A program made the translations under genes and the position numbers. The notes below the pieces were generated by a model. It saw only the letters and a list, made by a program, of their open reading frames with translations, searched no databases and was not told where the DNA came from. From NCBI GenBank assembly GCA_025782575.1, contig JALGYY010000043.1, positions 204,501 to 268,500 on the forward strand: a stretch of DNA of 64,000 nt, in the 5' to 3' direction. Of the stretch, positions 7,609 to 17,600 are shown one piece after another. Each line of letters starts with the position of its first letter. Positions within the stretch are counted from its first letter, which is position 1. The DNA is from a bacterium. Lineage in GTDB: Bacteria; Orphanbacterota; Orphanbacteria; Orphanbacterales; Orphanbacteraceae.

Positions 7609-8484
7609 CTAAAGGTCCTTCCTCTTAAATATTCTGTCAGCGAAGCCGAGAAATAGAGCTGACCAGATAACAGCACCTGGAACAGCCAACCGGTCGGCAT
7701 CGGGGAAAACCTCCCGACCGAGCGCCCAGTCGATACCGACACTCTGAACATTGGCGATGGGAGGAAACAGCCGCACGAAACCGCGGAGAACCGAAGCCAT
7801 GAACCCGGCCGGCTCTCCCGCAAGATAAGGTTCGAGGAGAGGATACCACCAAGCGCCCATGCTTTCCGCAGGCGCGCGAACATCGAACAGATAGGCTTCC
7901 AGAAGATCGAGGGAAAGAAACCAGCTTGCCGCCCATGCGAGGAGCGCGGCAAATGCTCCCCATGCTCCGAGCCAGAGCCGAAGCAACAGAAGAAGGGCCA
8001 GCAAAAGAACCTGACCAAGTAGTAAAAGAATTGCCCCACCGATCACCCGGAAGAGCCCCACCCCGCCGGATGACAGAAGTGAGGGAGAGAAAAGTTGCTG
8101 GAGGAATAGAGCGGCCACCCAGATCGCGGCAAAGACCGAGAGCACACCCAGAATACGTCCGAAGAGAAACCGCGTCCGGCTGATCGGGGCCGTCAGATCG
8201 AACGGGGTGCCGCCGCGATCCGCACCTGCGAGAATAAATGTCGGTCCGCGGAAGAGCAAAAGCGCCATCCCGAACCAGGCGATAGCCCGGAGACCGAACC
8301 CGATCGCAACGCGGGAGCGCAGACCTTCCCCGATCGCCACCTCCTCCCCGTTCCAGAAGAACGATCCCTCGAGCCCAGCCATTCCCTTTACGATCCACGC
8401 AATCAAGAGAAGAGTGCAAAGAGTAAGGATCGGCCCGCTCCCTCGAGTAAATTGAATCCAGACAGCTCGATGAAGCGCTCTCAC
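7609..8484 (-). CDS. ABC-2 type transporter permease
   Basis: A 291-residue integral membrane protein with about six hydrophobic helices. A large extracytoplasmic loop follows the first helix, a topology typical of ABC-2 permeases such as GldF/CcmB-like or NatB-like proteins. The TPFDLTAPISRTRFLFGRILGVL segment contains the cytoplasmic R-x-x-x-x-G-[KR] contact region near helix 3 where the ATPase docks. The GTG start overlaps the stop of the ATPase gene (GTGA), so the two subunits are co-translated. The substrate is unknown; drug export, polysaccharide export and gliding-related roles are all possible. Confidence 0.85.
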   Translation of the reverse strand: MRALHRAVWIQFTRGSGPILTLCTLLLIAWIVKGMAGLEGSFFWNGEEVAIGEGLRSRVAIGFGLRAIAWFGMALLLFRGPTFILAGADRGGTPFDLTAPISRTRFLFGRILGVLSVFAAIWVAALFLQQLFSPSLLSSGGVGLFRVIGGAILLLLGQVLLLALLLLLRLWLGAWGAFAALLAWAASWFLSLDLLEAYLFDVRAPAESMGAWWYPLLEPYLAGEPAGFMASVLRGFVRLFPPIANVQSVGIDWALGREVFPDADRLAVPGAVIWSALFLGFADRIFKRKDL

Positions 8485-9359
8485 TTCAAGATCCTTCCCA
8501 TGGCATCACGAAGGGACGCCGGTCGGAATGAAGATTGCCGAATTGCCCGCCCGGACTGCTCCAGCGATTGAATGACTCGATCGCCGTCCTGGCGGTCCGA
8601 AACAAAAACGCGCACCCTCCCCGATTCCGGAGTGATCACCGCCTCGCGACCGGCGAGAGACCGGTCGAGGTCCTCCGGCCATTGATCGAAACTGAGGTCC
8701 AGAATAAAAGGAGCGGGGAGCAGATCGGCAGGAGGCGCGCAGATCCGAAGCGCCCCTTTCTCGATCACTCCGATCCGGTCGCACACGCGTTCTACTTCGG
8801 AAAGAATGTGGGATGAGAGAAAAAGCGTAGCCCCTTCGCGCCTGGCCTGCAGAAGAACATTCTCGACCAGTTCCCGGCCGGCCACATCCAGATCGGCGGT
8901 CGGCTCGTCCAGCAGCCATATACCGGGACGCATCGCGAGAAGTAGAAGGAGCCCCGTCCGGCGCTTCATCCCTTTGGAGAGTGACCCGGCCGGATCACCC
9001 AACCGGTCGGCCAGGCCGACCCTCTCAGCCGCCGATTCGATGGACGAGACGTCTCCGTTTCGGAGGGCGACCTGATAGCGAAGCCATTCTCTCAACCGAA
9101 TCCTCGGAGGGAGCGGAATCTCTTCGGGAAGATAGCCGAGAGAGCGCCTGCTCGACGGATTTCCGGCCGGCACGCCGTCCAGTGTGACCTCACCACTGTC
9201 GGGGCGTACGAGCCCCACGGCAATCTTGAGCGCTGTCGTTTTCCCCGCCCCGTTCGGTCCCAGAAATCCGAAAATCTCTCCCGGCGAAACTTCGATGTCG
9301 AGGCCGGAGAGTGCCTGAATCCCGCCATATTGTTTTGTTACGGCGCTCCACTTAATCAA
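8481..9359 (-). CDS. ABC transporter ATP-binding protein
   Basis: 292 residues from a TTG at 9359, which overlaps the stop of the phosphatase gene and has GGGAAGGGAG just upstream. Reading from 9425 would add 22 arginine-rich residues that are unlike the family. It contains Walker A (GPNGAGKTT), a Q-loop-like YLPEE, a signature SLSKGMKRR (in place of LSGGQ), Walker B LLDEPTADLD and the switch His (SSHIL). The SKGM form is typical of exporters paired with ABC-2 permeases. A C-terminal DUF4162-like extension follows. It energises the permease encoded directly downstream. Confidence 0.93.
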   Translation of the reverse strand: MIKWSAVTKQYGGIQALSGLDIEVSPGEIFGFLGPNGAGKTTALKIAVGLVRPDSGEVTLDGVPAGNPSSRRSLGYLPEEIPLPPRIRLREWLRYQVALRNGDVSSIESAAERVGLADRLGDPAGSLSKGMKRRTGLLLLLAMRPGIWLLDEPTADLDVAGRELVENVLLQARREGATLFLSSHILSEVERVCDRIGVIEKGALRICAPPADLLPAPFILDLSFDQWPEDLDRSLAGREAVITPESGRVRVFVSDRQDGDRVIQSLEQSGRAIRQSSFRPASLRDAMGRILK

Positions 9360-11682
9360 CCGGAACTCCCTTCCCGGCGACCAGTGATCCGGCTTTCTCC
9401 TCGATCTCGGTCGGCGTTTCCCCATCGGGAGAAGCGCGGAGAATGATCATCGTGAAATCATCGGAAAAACTCCGGCCACCATTGAACCGGGAGACCTCCT
9501 CCCGCACTTTGCCGAGAATTTGCTCCGCACTTTCGTGGCGATGGGCCAGAAGGATTTCCGTCAGTCGATCCTCACCGAAGAGATGATCTTCATCCTCCGG
9601 ATCGAATTCCTCGGTAACTCCATCGGTATAAAATGCGAGAAGATCACCCGGCTCGAGCGGCACAGCCTCCTCCTCGTAGCCTGCATCAGCCAGCATGCCG
9701 AGGACGAGACCGCCCGCCTCCAGTTCGGAAACTGATCCATCATTTCGTATGAGGAGCGGGAAATTGTGTCCCCCGTTGGAGAAGCGAAACCGGCCGTCCT
9801 CCGGCTCATAAACGCCGAAAAAGAATGTGGCGAATTTTTCGGGCGAAGTGGATCGACAGAGAATGCGATTCATGCGCTCCATAACCGGCCCGAGTGAGGG
9901 AGAGCCGATCATCTGGGCATGAAGAGCGGCGTGGAGCATGGACATGAGGAGCGCAGCCGGTACACCCTTCCCCGATACGTCCCCGATGGCAATTCCCGAT
10001 CGGCCGCCGGGAAGGGGAATCAGATCGTAATAATCTCCTCCCACCTGCCTGCTCGGAATGCTCACAGCTGCGACATCGAGCCCGGCGAGCCGGCGCGTTT
10101 TCTGTGGCAGGATGGACTGCTGGATCGAGCGGGCCATGGCGAGTTCCTCATCGACCAGGCGGCGCTCAACCGCCTCTTCGTGCAGGCGAGCGTTCCGAAT
10201 CGCGATACCCAACTGGGTTGCGAGGAGTGACAGGAGCGATACGTCTTCCGCGTTGAATCGTGCGCCTGTCACTTTAGGCCCAAATGATAAAAAACCGATA
10301 CATCCACCCCCTTCGGGAAGATGAATCGGAACGAGCAGACGGGAACCGAGGGCTCGAGTGAGATCACGAGCCTCGTCCCTCTCAGCACTGTCGGCAATAT
10401 CGTCCACCAGATCCCGGGCGAGTTCCGGATCACTTGTACGCGCCAGTCGACGGGCAAGCGGGTGCTCCCGGGGAATTTCTCTAATCTCGACATTCCGGCC
10501 TTTTCCTCGAACTGTAAAATATTCTTCTCCCGGATCGAGAATGGCAAGATCAGCCCGATCCACAGCCATCGCCTCACGAAGGGAATTCAGGATCGTCTCT
10601 TCGAGTCTGTCCCGATTGAGAATGGCGGTCATTTCACGGCCCAATCGCCGCATGACATTTCGATGAGCCACCCGATCACCGGCAAGAAGCCGGTCGGCTG
10701 TCGACTCCATTCTCCCCATCAGGGGATGGAAGAAAATGATCGCGGTGAGAACAAAGAGGGTTTGAAAAACTGGAAAGGCGACGCCCAGGCTGGTGTCGAG
10801 GAGCCTGTCGAGCTGGCGTGCGGAGAAGAAATAGACCAGTACCAGAAACGTGGAGGTCGCCGAAAGAAGGATCCCCCGGCGGACGACTGTCCCCACGTCG
10901 AGAAAGCTTCGTCCCACGATCGCGAATGCGATCGCCCCCGTGCCGATCAACAGGCCGGCAGTCACCGTGATCAGCCTGATCACTTCGGGTACTTGATAGG
11001 AGAAGAGGACCGGGAAAGGGACGGCAATAGCATAGAGGCCGACGCATGTGGCGAGGCCGAACAGGATCACGGAGAGTTGCCGCCGAATCTTGGGGCTCTC
11101 CAGTACGCGAAAACTACGGTACAGCAGAAAGATCGCCGCACCACTGTAGACGATGTCGACAAGCGAGAAAAAACGGATGTGGAATCGCGTGAGAAGTCCG
11201 GCTCCCAGATTAAGCAGTGTGGCGCTGACCGCGAGAGTCCTGTCGATCACTCCCCCGCCCGTCTCGGCGCCGACGTCCCAGATCGTGAAGGCTCCGCCGA
11301 CCGATGCAAAGAGGAGAACAAGCAGGAGGTGAAATATATGGGGGCCGAACAGAAACACGGAAAATCTGTGGAAGCGGCGCAGGATCGGTCGTTCGGTCGG
11401 GTAGACAAGGGCGAAAAGGAGGAGAGAGGGAAAGAAAAACTGCCATACACAGGCGAATGTAGTAGCGACGTTTTCGGACAGGCGAAATCCGGCGGGGCCG
11501 TAGAGAATGAGAAGTGTCCCGAGCCCGGCGAGCAGAGGGCCGGAACCACCGAAGAACATCATGGTGGCCGTGATCCGATGAAGCCGTTCGTCGGGGCTCT
11601 CTCTCAGGATCAGGATACCGAGGAGAAGGACCGCCCCCCCGCAGGCGAGAAAAAGTGAGGCTCCGAGTAGATTCAGCGTCAT
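9352..11682 (-). CDS. Membrane-bound PP2C (SpoIIE/RsbU-type) phosphatase with GAF domain
   Basis: 776 residues in three parts. Residues 1-325 hold about eight hydrophobic helices forming a membrane sensor. Residues 345-500 resemble a GAF domain (EETILNSLREAMAVDRADLAI to IAIRNARL). Residues 515-750 are a PPM/PP2C SpoIIE-type phosphatase with ARSIQQSILP, VGGDYYDLIPL, AIGDVSGKGVPAALLMS, FSNGGHN and SDDFTMIIL, in which the metal-binding aspartates are intact. Phosphatases of this type dephosphorylate STAS anti-sigma antagonists. Both partners, a STAS protein and an RsbW-like kinase, are encoded immediately upstream, so a complete partner-switching module is present. No sigma factor gene is seen nearby. 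Confidence 0.92.
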   Translation of the reverse strand: MTLNLLGASLFLACGGAVLLLGILILRESPDERLHRITATMMFFGGSGPLLAGLGTLLILYGPAGFRLSENVATTFACVWQFFFPSLLLFALVYPTERPILRRFHRFSVFLFGPHIFHLLLVLLFASVGGAFTIWDVGAETGGGVIDRTLAVSATLLNLGAGLLTRFHIRFFSLVDIVYSGAAIFLLYRSFRVLESPKIRRQLSVILFGLATCVGLYAIAVPFPVLFSYQVPEVIRLITVTAGLLIGTGAIAFAIVGRSFLDVGTVVRRGILLSATSTFLVLVYFFSARQLDRLLDTSLGVAFPVFQTLFVLTAIIFFHPLMGRMESTADRLLAGDRVAHRNVMRRLGREMTAILNRDRLEETILNSLREAMAVDRADLAILDPGEEYFTVRGKGRNVEIREIPREHPLARRLARTSDPELARDLVDDIADSAERDEARDLTRALGSRLLVPIHLPEGGGCIGFLSFGPKVTGARFNAEDVSLLSLLATQLGIAIRNARLHEEAVERRLVDEELAMARSIQQSILPQKTRRLAGLDVAAVSIPSRQVGGDYYDLIPLPGGRSGIAIGDVSGKGVPAALLMSMLHAALHAQMIGSPSLGPVMERMNRILCRSTSPEKFATFFFGVYEPEDGRFRFSNGGHNFPLLIRNDGSVSELEAGGLVLGMLADAGYEEEAVPLEPGDLLAFYTDGVTEEFDPEDEDHLFGEDRLTEILLAHRHESAEQILGKVREEVSRFNGGRSFSDDFTMIILRASPDGETPTEIEEKAGSLVAGKGVPVD

Positions 11683-11818
11683 CGTTCCGCTCGTTCCGAT
11701 CGAGTCGAGGCGTCGGGAGCCCGCGTTCCGGGTGGGCCGCTCTTTCGAAACAGATACGGCGGAAAGGAGATTGGGGTTTCCTCTTTCCGAAGGCGCCCCG
11801 GACCTCTGCCGTCGATGA

Positions 11819-12274
11819 TCAGCTCGCGGTCTGGGCTTTCGCCCCGAGGTTCTTGACCAGCTGCACGGTAGTGCCGCCCGCCGGGTCGAAACGATAGTTC
11901 ACTTCGTCCATGAATGCGCGAAGGATGAAGATACCTCTTCCCCGCTCGCGCAACAGGTTTTCGGGCTTTACGGGATCGTCGACAAGCTTGAGATCAAACC
12001 CCTTGCCCTCGTCTGTCACGGTAACGCTGAAGGCCTCTGCATCGTACTCGAAGCGGATCTTGACAGTCTTGGAAGGGTCCTCCCGATTGCCATGCTCAAT
12101 CGCATTGGTACACGCTTCAATGACCGCAGTAGTCAGCGTGTCCTTCAACGCCTCGTCCACTTCGAGGCGTGTAGCGATCTCCTCGGCAACACCGTTTACG
12201 AGCGAGAGGTAGTCCATACTGCTCGGCAGGTTGAGATCGAGGGTTTCCCTGGCGGACGGAGGCATTCGGCTCAT
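11819..12274 (-). CDS. RsbW-like anti-sigma factor / HATPase serine kinase
   Basis: 151 residues of the GHKL ATPase fold: N-box EACTNAIEHGN, G1 box DEGKGFD and G2 box RGRGIFIL. These are the hallmarks of RsbW/SpoIIAB/BtrW switch kinases, which sequester a sigma factor and phosphorylate the partner STAS protein. The ATG overlaps the stop of the STAS gene by 4 nt (ATGA). The membrane phosphatase follows after 136 nt. Its sigma factor or other client is not in the window. Confidence 0.93.
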   Translation of the reverse strand: MSRMPPSARETLDLNLPSSMDYLSLVNGVAEEIATRLEVDEALKDTLTTAVIEACTNAIEHGNREDPSKTVKIRFEYDAEAFSVTVTDEGKGFDLKLVDDPVKPENLLRERGRGIFILRAFMDEVNYRFDPAGGTTVQLVKNLGAKAQTAS

Positions 12275-12615
12275 TCCCCTCCGAAGCTTTCCACCGCATC
12301 ATCCACTGTCTTGTGTGTTTCGAAGACCGTCGTAAGCTTCGTGATCATCAGAATCGATTCAATCCGGCTCGCCACGGCGGCAAGTTTCAGGACACCCCCC
12401 GCGTTCTTGACCGACGAGTATCCCGAAATGAGAATGCCGAGGCCTGTCGAGTTTACCCAGCTCAAAGACTTGAGATCGGCAACCAGGTTCTTCCGATCCG
12501 CCCCCAGAAGGTCCTTGATCATATCCTGAAACAGGACCGAGTCCGGCCCTCCCATTAGCTTTCCACTCAGTACGAGGACGGTCACGTCCCCACGGTCCAC
12601 ACGCTTGAGATTCAC
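12271..12615 (-). CDS. STAS-domain anti-sigma factor antagonist (RsbV-like)
   Basis: 114 residues, a complete single STAS domain. The phosphorylation-site region reads WVNSTGLGILI, with Ser in the canonical NSTGLG position. The N-terminal strand is VTVLVLSGKL, as in RsbV/SpoIIAA. In its dephosphorylated form such a protein binds the RsbW-like kinase and releases the sigma factor. It is coupled to the kinase by a 4-nt overlap. Confidence 0.93.
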   Translation of the reverse strand: MNLKRVDRGDVTVLVLSGKLMGGPDSVLFQDMIKDLLGADRKNLVADLKSLSWVNSTGLGILISGYSSVKNAGGVLKLAAVASRIESILMITKLTTVFETHKTVDDAVESFGGE

Positions 12616-12741
12616 ACCGGCCCCCTCTTGGTTTCCAACTCTCTTCCTGCTCGCGACTCACCCGTCGCAATATTGAATCTGATTCTACCCAAAATCCGGC
12701 CTTCCAGCCCCCCTTTTCTCTGCATCCTCAACGAGACGTCA

Positions 12742-13701
12742 CTACGGACCATCTCGCTCCTGCCGCAGAAACTGGATGAGCGCCTGCATATCGGCCGGCA
12801 AAGGCGCCTCAAACTGCGCCCACTCGCCCGTCTCCGGATGAGGAAACCCGAGCCTGGCAGCGTGAAGGGCCTGGCGATCGATCAGAGAGAGCGCCTCCGC
12901 CGCCGCTCGTCTCCTGTCATGGGCCATTCCTCGTATTGCCTTTTCCCTTCCTCCATATGCCGGATCGCCGAACAGGGCGTGATTGCGATGACTGAAGTGA
13001 ACGCGGATCTGATGGGTGCGGCCGGTATCGAGCGTGACGTCAAGAAGCGAGGTGAACCGGAACGCCTCGCCGAGCTGGTAATGGGACCGGGCGTGCCGGC
13101 CGTTGTTCACCACCGCCATCCGTGTCCGGTCAGACGAAGAGCGCCCGACCGGCGCCTCGATCGTTCCCCGGTCGTCCATCACTCCCCAGACGACCGCGCA
13201 GTACTCCCGCTTCACTTCCCTCCGTCGAATCGCCTCGCCGAGGCACGCGTGGGCAGCCGGATGGCGGGCGACTACGAGCAGACCGGTCGTATCTTTGTCC
13301 AGGCGGTGGACGATGCCTGGCCGCTCGGCGTCCTCTCCCCCGTCGATCCGCCCGACGTGATGCAGGAGTGCATGAACGAGCGTTCCCGTGCGCGCACCCA
13401 CTCCGGGATGAACGACCAGCCCGGCCTGCTTGTTGACCACGACAATATCCTCGTCCATATGAATAATGTCGAGGGGGATGTCCTCCGGCAGCAGGTGACT
13501 CGGCTCCGGGGCGGGGATCTCGACACTGATCTCTTCGCCTGGCGAGACTTTATGGCTCGCTTTGACCGGGACGCCGTCTATCTGCACCAGTCCTTCTCGA
13601 ATGAGCTTCTGCGCGAACGCGCGGGAATGGACAACATCCCTGTCAGCGAGGAAGCGGTCGAGCCTGGTGGGGGGAGTATCCGGAGGAACGCTAACCAGCA
13701 T
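12742..13701 (-). CDS. rluD: RluA-family 23S rRNA pseudouridine synthase (RluD-like)
   Basis: 319 residues with an N-terminal S4 RNA-binding domain (RLDRFLADRD to KASHKVSPGEEI). The RluA catalytic domain contains VVNKQAGLVVHPG, HRLDKDTTGLLVVA with the nucleophilic Asp, and GRTHQIRVHFSHRNHALFGD. RluD converts uridines in helix 69 of 23S rRNA. The gene order lspA then rluD is widely conserved, which supports the RluD assignment over other RluA paralogues. Confidence 0.93.
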   Translation of the reverse strand: MLVSVPPDTPPTRLDRFLADRDVVHSRAFAQKLIREGLVQIDGVPVKASHKVSPGEEISVEIPAPEPSHLLPEDIPLDIIHMDEDIVVVNKQAGLVVHPGVGARTGTLVHALLHHVGRIDGGEDAERPGIVHRLDKDTTGLLVVARHPAAHACLGEAIRRREVKREYCAVVWGVMDDRGTIEAPVGRSSSDRTRMAVVNNGRHARSHYQLGEAFRFTSLLDVTLDTGRTHQIRVHFSHRNHALFGDPAYGGREKAIRGMAHDRRRAAAEALSLIDRQALHAARLGFPHPETGEWAQFEAPLPADMQALIQFLRQERDGP

Positions 13702-13738
13702 ATTTTACCAGCTTGTCTGAGGGCATGGTCCCGCTCCG

Positions 13739-14239
13739 TCAGCCTTGATCAGGAAGGGCTCCAGCGGCCGAGTCCGGCCGGCCGGTCAGAATGAGAAAGA
13801 GTAACACGCCGCTGACTACCGACATATCGGCCACGTTGAACACAGGCCAGCGGAGCCCGCCGATACCGATGTCAACGAAATCGACGACTGTCTCGAGCCG
13901 GAAGCGATCGATCAGGTTGCCGGCGGCACCGCCAAGCAGGAGCCCGAGAGCGATACGGATGCCCCCCTGACGGGCTGCCATTCTCGCCGCGATAATCAGG
14001 ATGACGGCGACGGCGATTAGAGAGAGGAGCGAGAACGGGACTCCCCGGTCCCTCAGTAGACCGAAAGCGCCGCCTGAATTCTGCACATGAGTGAGGCGCA
14101 CGAAGTCACCCACCACATCGATGCTCCTCCCTCGAGGCAAGCCGGTGACGACAAGAAGCTTGGTCACCTGATCGAGGAGAACGACACCGGCAGCAATGGC
14201 AATCGAGAGAAGGGGGAAACGCCAATGAGGGAAATTCAC
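13739..14239 (-). CDS. lspA: Lipoprotein signal peptidase (signal peptidase II)
   Basis: 166 residues with four membrane helices. Family motifs are visible: LLDQVTKLL near the start, VQNSGGAFG, GGAAGNLIDR, VVDFVD with the first catalytic Asp, and FNVADMSV with the second. It cleaves prolipoprotein signal peptides after lipidation. Lipoprotein substrates include the predicted lipoprotein at 37015-38685. The start overlaps the stop of the zinc-finger gene by 4 nt. Confidence 0.96.
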   Translation of the reverse strand: MNFPHWRFPLLSIAIAAGVVLLDQVTKLLVVTGLPRGRSIDVVGDFVRLTHVQNSGGAFGLLRDRGVPFSLLSLIAVAVILIIAARMAARQGGIRIALGLLLGGAAGNLIDRFRLETVVDFVDIGIGGLRWPVFNVADMSVVSGVLLFLILTGRPDSAAGALPDQG

Positions 14240-14610
14240 CTCTTCTGGCTGTCTTCCTTCTCCTTGCAGGAGATGCAGAGCCGTGCGTGGGGCACCACTT
14301 CCAGCCGTGTGTGCGCGATCTCTTCATTGCAAGTTTCGCAGGTGCCGTAGATCCCTTTATGAATCCTTTCGAGCGCCTGATCGATATGGTAGAGAAGCCG
14401 GGTATCCCGCGAGGCGAGGTGAAAGCGTGTCTCCCTCACGTTGGCATCCGTCCCCGCGTCCGCCATGTGAAACGAATAAGCGGAGAGATCACCGGACGAT
14501 TCGCGTTGCGGATTCGTGGTCGTTTCTTCCAACTGTCCGATGTCTTTCAGCAGGATCGCCCTCTCTTCCAGAAGACGCTTCTCAAAGTGATTGCTTTGTT
14601 TCTGATCCAT
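14236..14610 (-). CDS. TraR/DksA-family zinc-finger protein
   Basis: 124 residues. An N-terminal coiled coil (residues about 5-90, rich in L, E and R) leads to a C4 zinc finger, YGTCETCNEEI and LCISCKEKE. This is the DksA/TraR architecture. Family members act in the RNA polymerase secondary channel and, with ppGpp, modulate transcription. The coiled-coil tip DAGTDAN is close to the DxxDxA tip motif. It sits between ileS and lspA, the position occupied by such genes in several phyla. Confidence 0.9.
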   Translation of the reverse strand: MDQKQSNHFEKRLLEERAILLKDIGQLEETTTNPQRESSGDLSAYSFHMADAGTDANVRETRFHLASRDTRLLYHIDQALERIHKGIYGTCETCNEEIAHTRLEVVPHARLCISCKEKEDSQKR

Positions 14611-14639
14611 CTCTTGTTCACTCCTTCAGTCGGAGAGTA

Positions 14640-17600
14640 TCAGACTCTCTCTTCGGAGACGCGGGCGATGGAGACGACGGCTGCTTCACCGTTCAGATCC
14701 CACTCGCGAGCGCTGTCTCCGTCCGGCTCACCGGTCTCCAGGGACACACTGAGAGTATCGGCGCGGATCGTATCGGCATGACGGGTGATGGCGGCGATGA
14801 GCCGCTCGCTCCCGCCGTAAACCACCTGAATACGATCAACCACATCGAAGCCGGCATCTTTGCGCATGAATTGAATCTTGTTGACCATTTCCCTGGCAAA
14901 GCCTTCCTGTAAAAGGTCTTCGTCCAATTCGGTATTCAGAAAAACGGCGAGTCTGTCCCCATTTTCCATCTCATAGGGCGCGACCGCACGCTCTTCGACA
15001 TCCATGTAGTCGATCTTCAGGAGGACCGATTCCCCTTCAATTTCGACAGTAGCTTCCCCTTTCTCACGAATGGTGCGGATGAGGTCTGACGACAGGTTCC
15101 TGATGGCGTTTCCGACACCCTTCGCCTGCTTTCCGAACAGGGGCCCGAATGCCGGGAACAACGGCTTCGCCACGAAACCGAGCAGGTCCGCTCCGTCGCT
15201 CCGAAAGTCGAGCTTCCGTGTGTTCAGTTCGTTGGCGATCACGTCTTCCAGATCCATAAGGCCGGGACGATCCACATCGCGGACGATCACCAGAATCTCG
15301 CTCACAGGCTGTCTGGTCTTGATCGTTTTGCGCATCCTGATCGCCCGCCCCAGATTGACCGCCTCACGAGCGAGAGCCATGCTCCTCTCGAGCCCCTCAT
15401 CGATCATCGCTTCATCCGCCACCGGGTAGTCGGCAAGATGTACGGACTCGGGCGCTTCGCTCTGAAACGGCGTGACGAGTCCCAGATAGAGAACCTCACT
15501 CTGAAACGGGATCATCGGCGCCGCCAGCCGGGCGATCGTTTCGAGACAATCATATAGTGTCTCGAAAGCCGCCCGTTTCTCGTCGTCCATTTCACTCTTC
15601 CAGAAACGCCGACGATTCCGGCGAACGTACCAGTTGCTGAGGTCATCAACCACGAACTCCTGGATGAGACGGGCGGCACGATTCAGATCATATGAGGCCA
15701 TTTGAGAATCGACCTCGCGAACCGTCGTGTGGAGCCGGGAGAGTATCCAGCGGTCGATACGCGTACGCCCCGATTCCACCCGGTCAGTGGGATGCGGGAC
15801 GAATTCGTCCAGCGAGGCATAAAGAACAAAGAACGAGTAAGTATTCCGAAGGGTGTCCAGGAACTTATGCCCGATTTCGCGAAGAGCATCGAGACTGAAT
15901 CGCCGAGGCAGATGGAGAGGGGACGCCCAGAAGAGATACCATCGGAGAGCGTCGGCACCATGAATCCTCAGAACGTCCCACGGATCGACGGCGTTTCCTT
16001 TGGACTTCGACATCTTCTTTCCTTCTTCATCCTGAATGTGACCCAGGACGAAGCAGGTCTTGTAGCTGCTCTCCCCCGACATGTGCGTCGCAACAGCGAG
16101 CATCGAGTGAAACCATCCTCGCGTCTGATCGATCGCCTCGGCAATGAAGTCGGCAGGGAACTGGCTCTCGAACCGGCCGTCGGATTCGAACGGGTAGTGG
16201 TACTGCGCATACGGCATGCACCCCGAGTCGAACCAGACGTCGATCACTTCGGGAACCCGTTCCATCGTTCCGCCGCACTTTGCACAAGCCCACGAAATCT
16301 CATCGATCCATGGACGGTGAAGATCGATCGGCTCGGGTAAATTGCCCGCCTTTTCCCGGAGCTCGGCGATACTGCCCACGCAGTCCCGCTCATCGCAGCC
16401 ATCGCACTCCCAGACGTTCAGAGGCGTGCCCCAATACCGATTACGGGACAACGCCCAATCCACATTGTTCTCCAGCCAGCGACCGAGCCGGTTCGCACCG
16501 ACCTCCGCCGGCACCCAGTGAATTCCGGCGTTGTTCTCCAGCATTTCCTGCCGCATGGCTGTCGTCCTGATGAACCAGCTCTCCCGGGCGTAGTAGAGTA
16601 GCGGCGAAGCGCAGCGCCAGCAGTGCGGATAACTATGCTCGATCGTTTCGTGACGAAAAAGAAGACCTCGATCATTCAAATCAGAAACGATGTCAGGATC
16701 CGCGTCTTTCACGAATCGACCGGCCCATGGCGTCACCTCCGGCTTGAAGTTCCCCGCATCGTCCACCAGATTGATTATAGGGAGCCCTTCCGTCAGCCCC
16801 ACTTTATAGTCATCCTCGCCGAACGCCGGCGCCATGTGGACGATTCCGGTCCCCTCTTCCAGGGAGACGAAGTCCGCGGCGATCACTTTCCAGGCGCTTT
16901 CGTTCTCATCGGCAAATGAAAAGAGACGTTCGTAACGCTGTCCGACTAGATCGCTTCCCTTCATCTTTTCGATGATTTTCGGGGCTGACTCCTCGCCGAA
17001 ACACGCACTGAGCCGGGCCTCGGCAAGAATCAGACGCTCCCCTTCCGATTCGACCACCACGTATGTCTCTTTCGCCGCCACGGCGATCGCGGCGTTCGAA
17101 GGAAGTGTCCAGGGGGTGGTCGTCCAGACTAGAAAGCTGGTGTTCTCCCGCTCGGAATGCTTCATCCGTACAGTGATCGAGGGATCTTTCACATCGGCGT
17201 ACCCGAGGGCGACTTCATGACTCGACAGAGGCGTTCCACATCGGGGGCAATAGGGGATCACCTTGTGGCCCTTGTAGATCTTGTCCGACTTCCAGAAGCT
17301 CTGGAGTATGTGCCAGACAGTCTCGATATAGTCGTTGTCGAGCGTAATGTACGGATCCTTCATATCCACCCAGAAGCCGATCCGGTCAGACATGCGTTCC
17401 CATTCCTCAGCAAACCGAAACACCCGATCCCGGCACTTCTTGTTGAACGGGCCGACGCCGAAGGCCTCGACTTCGCTCTTGCTCTTCATGCCGAGTTCCT
17501 TCTCCACTTCGAGTTCCACGGGAAGGCCGTGAGTATCCCAGCCCGCCTTGCGGATAACCTGGCGACCTTTCATCGTCCAGTAACGGCAGGCGAGATCCTT

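Noticed and set aside
10321-11658. Long open frame on the plus strand opposite the PP2C phosphatase gene
   Set aside because: It mirrors a convincing conserved gene on the other strand, lacks recognisable domains, and its composition (charged, low-complexity) is what a GC-rich antisense frame gives.
12628-13794. Long plus-strand frame opposite rluD
   Set aside because: RluD motifs on the minus strand are unmistakable, and this frame has no domain or plausible ribosome-binding site.
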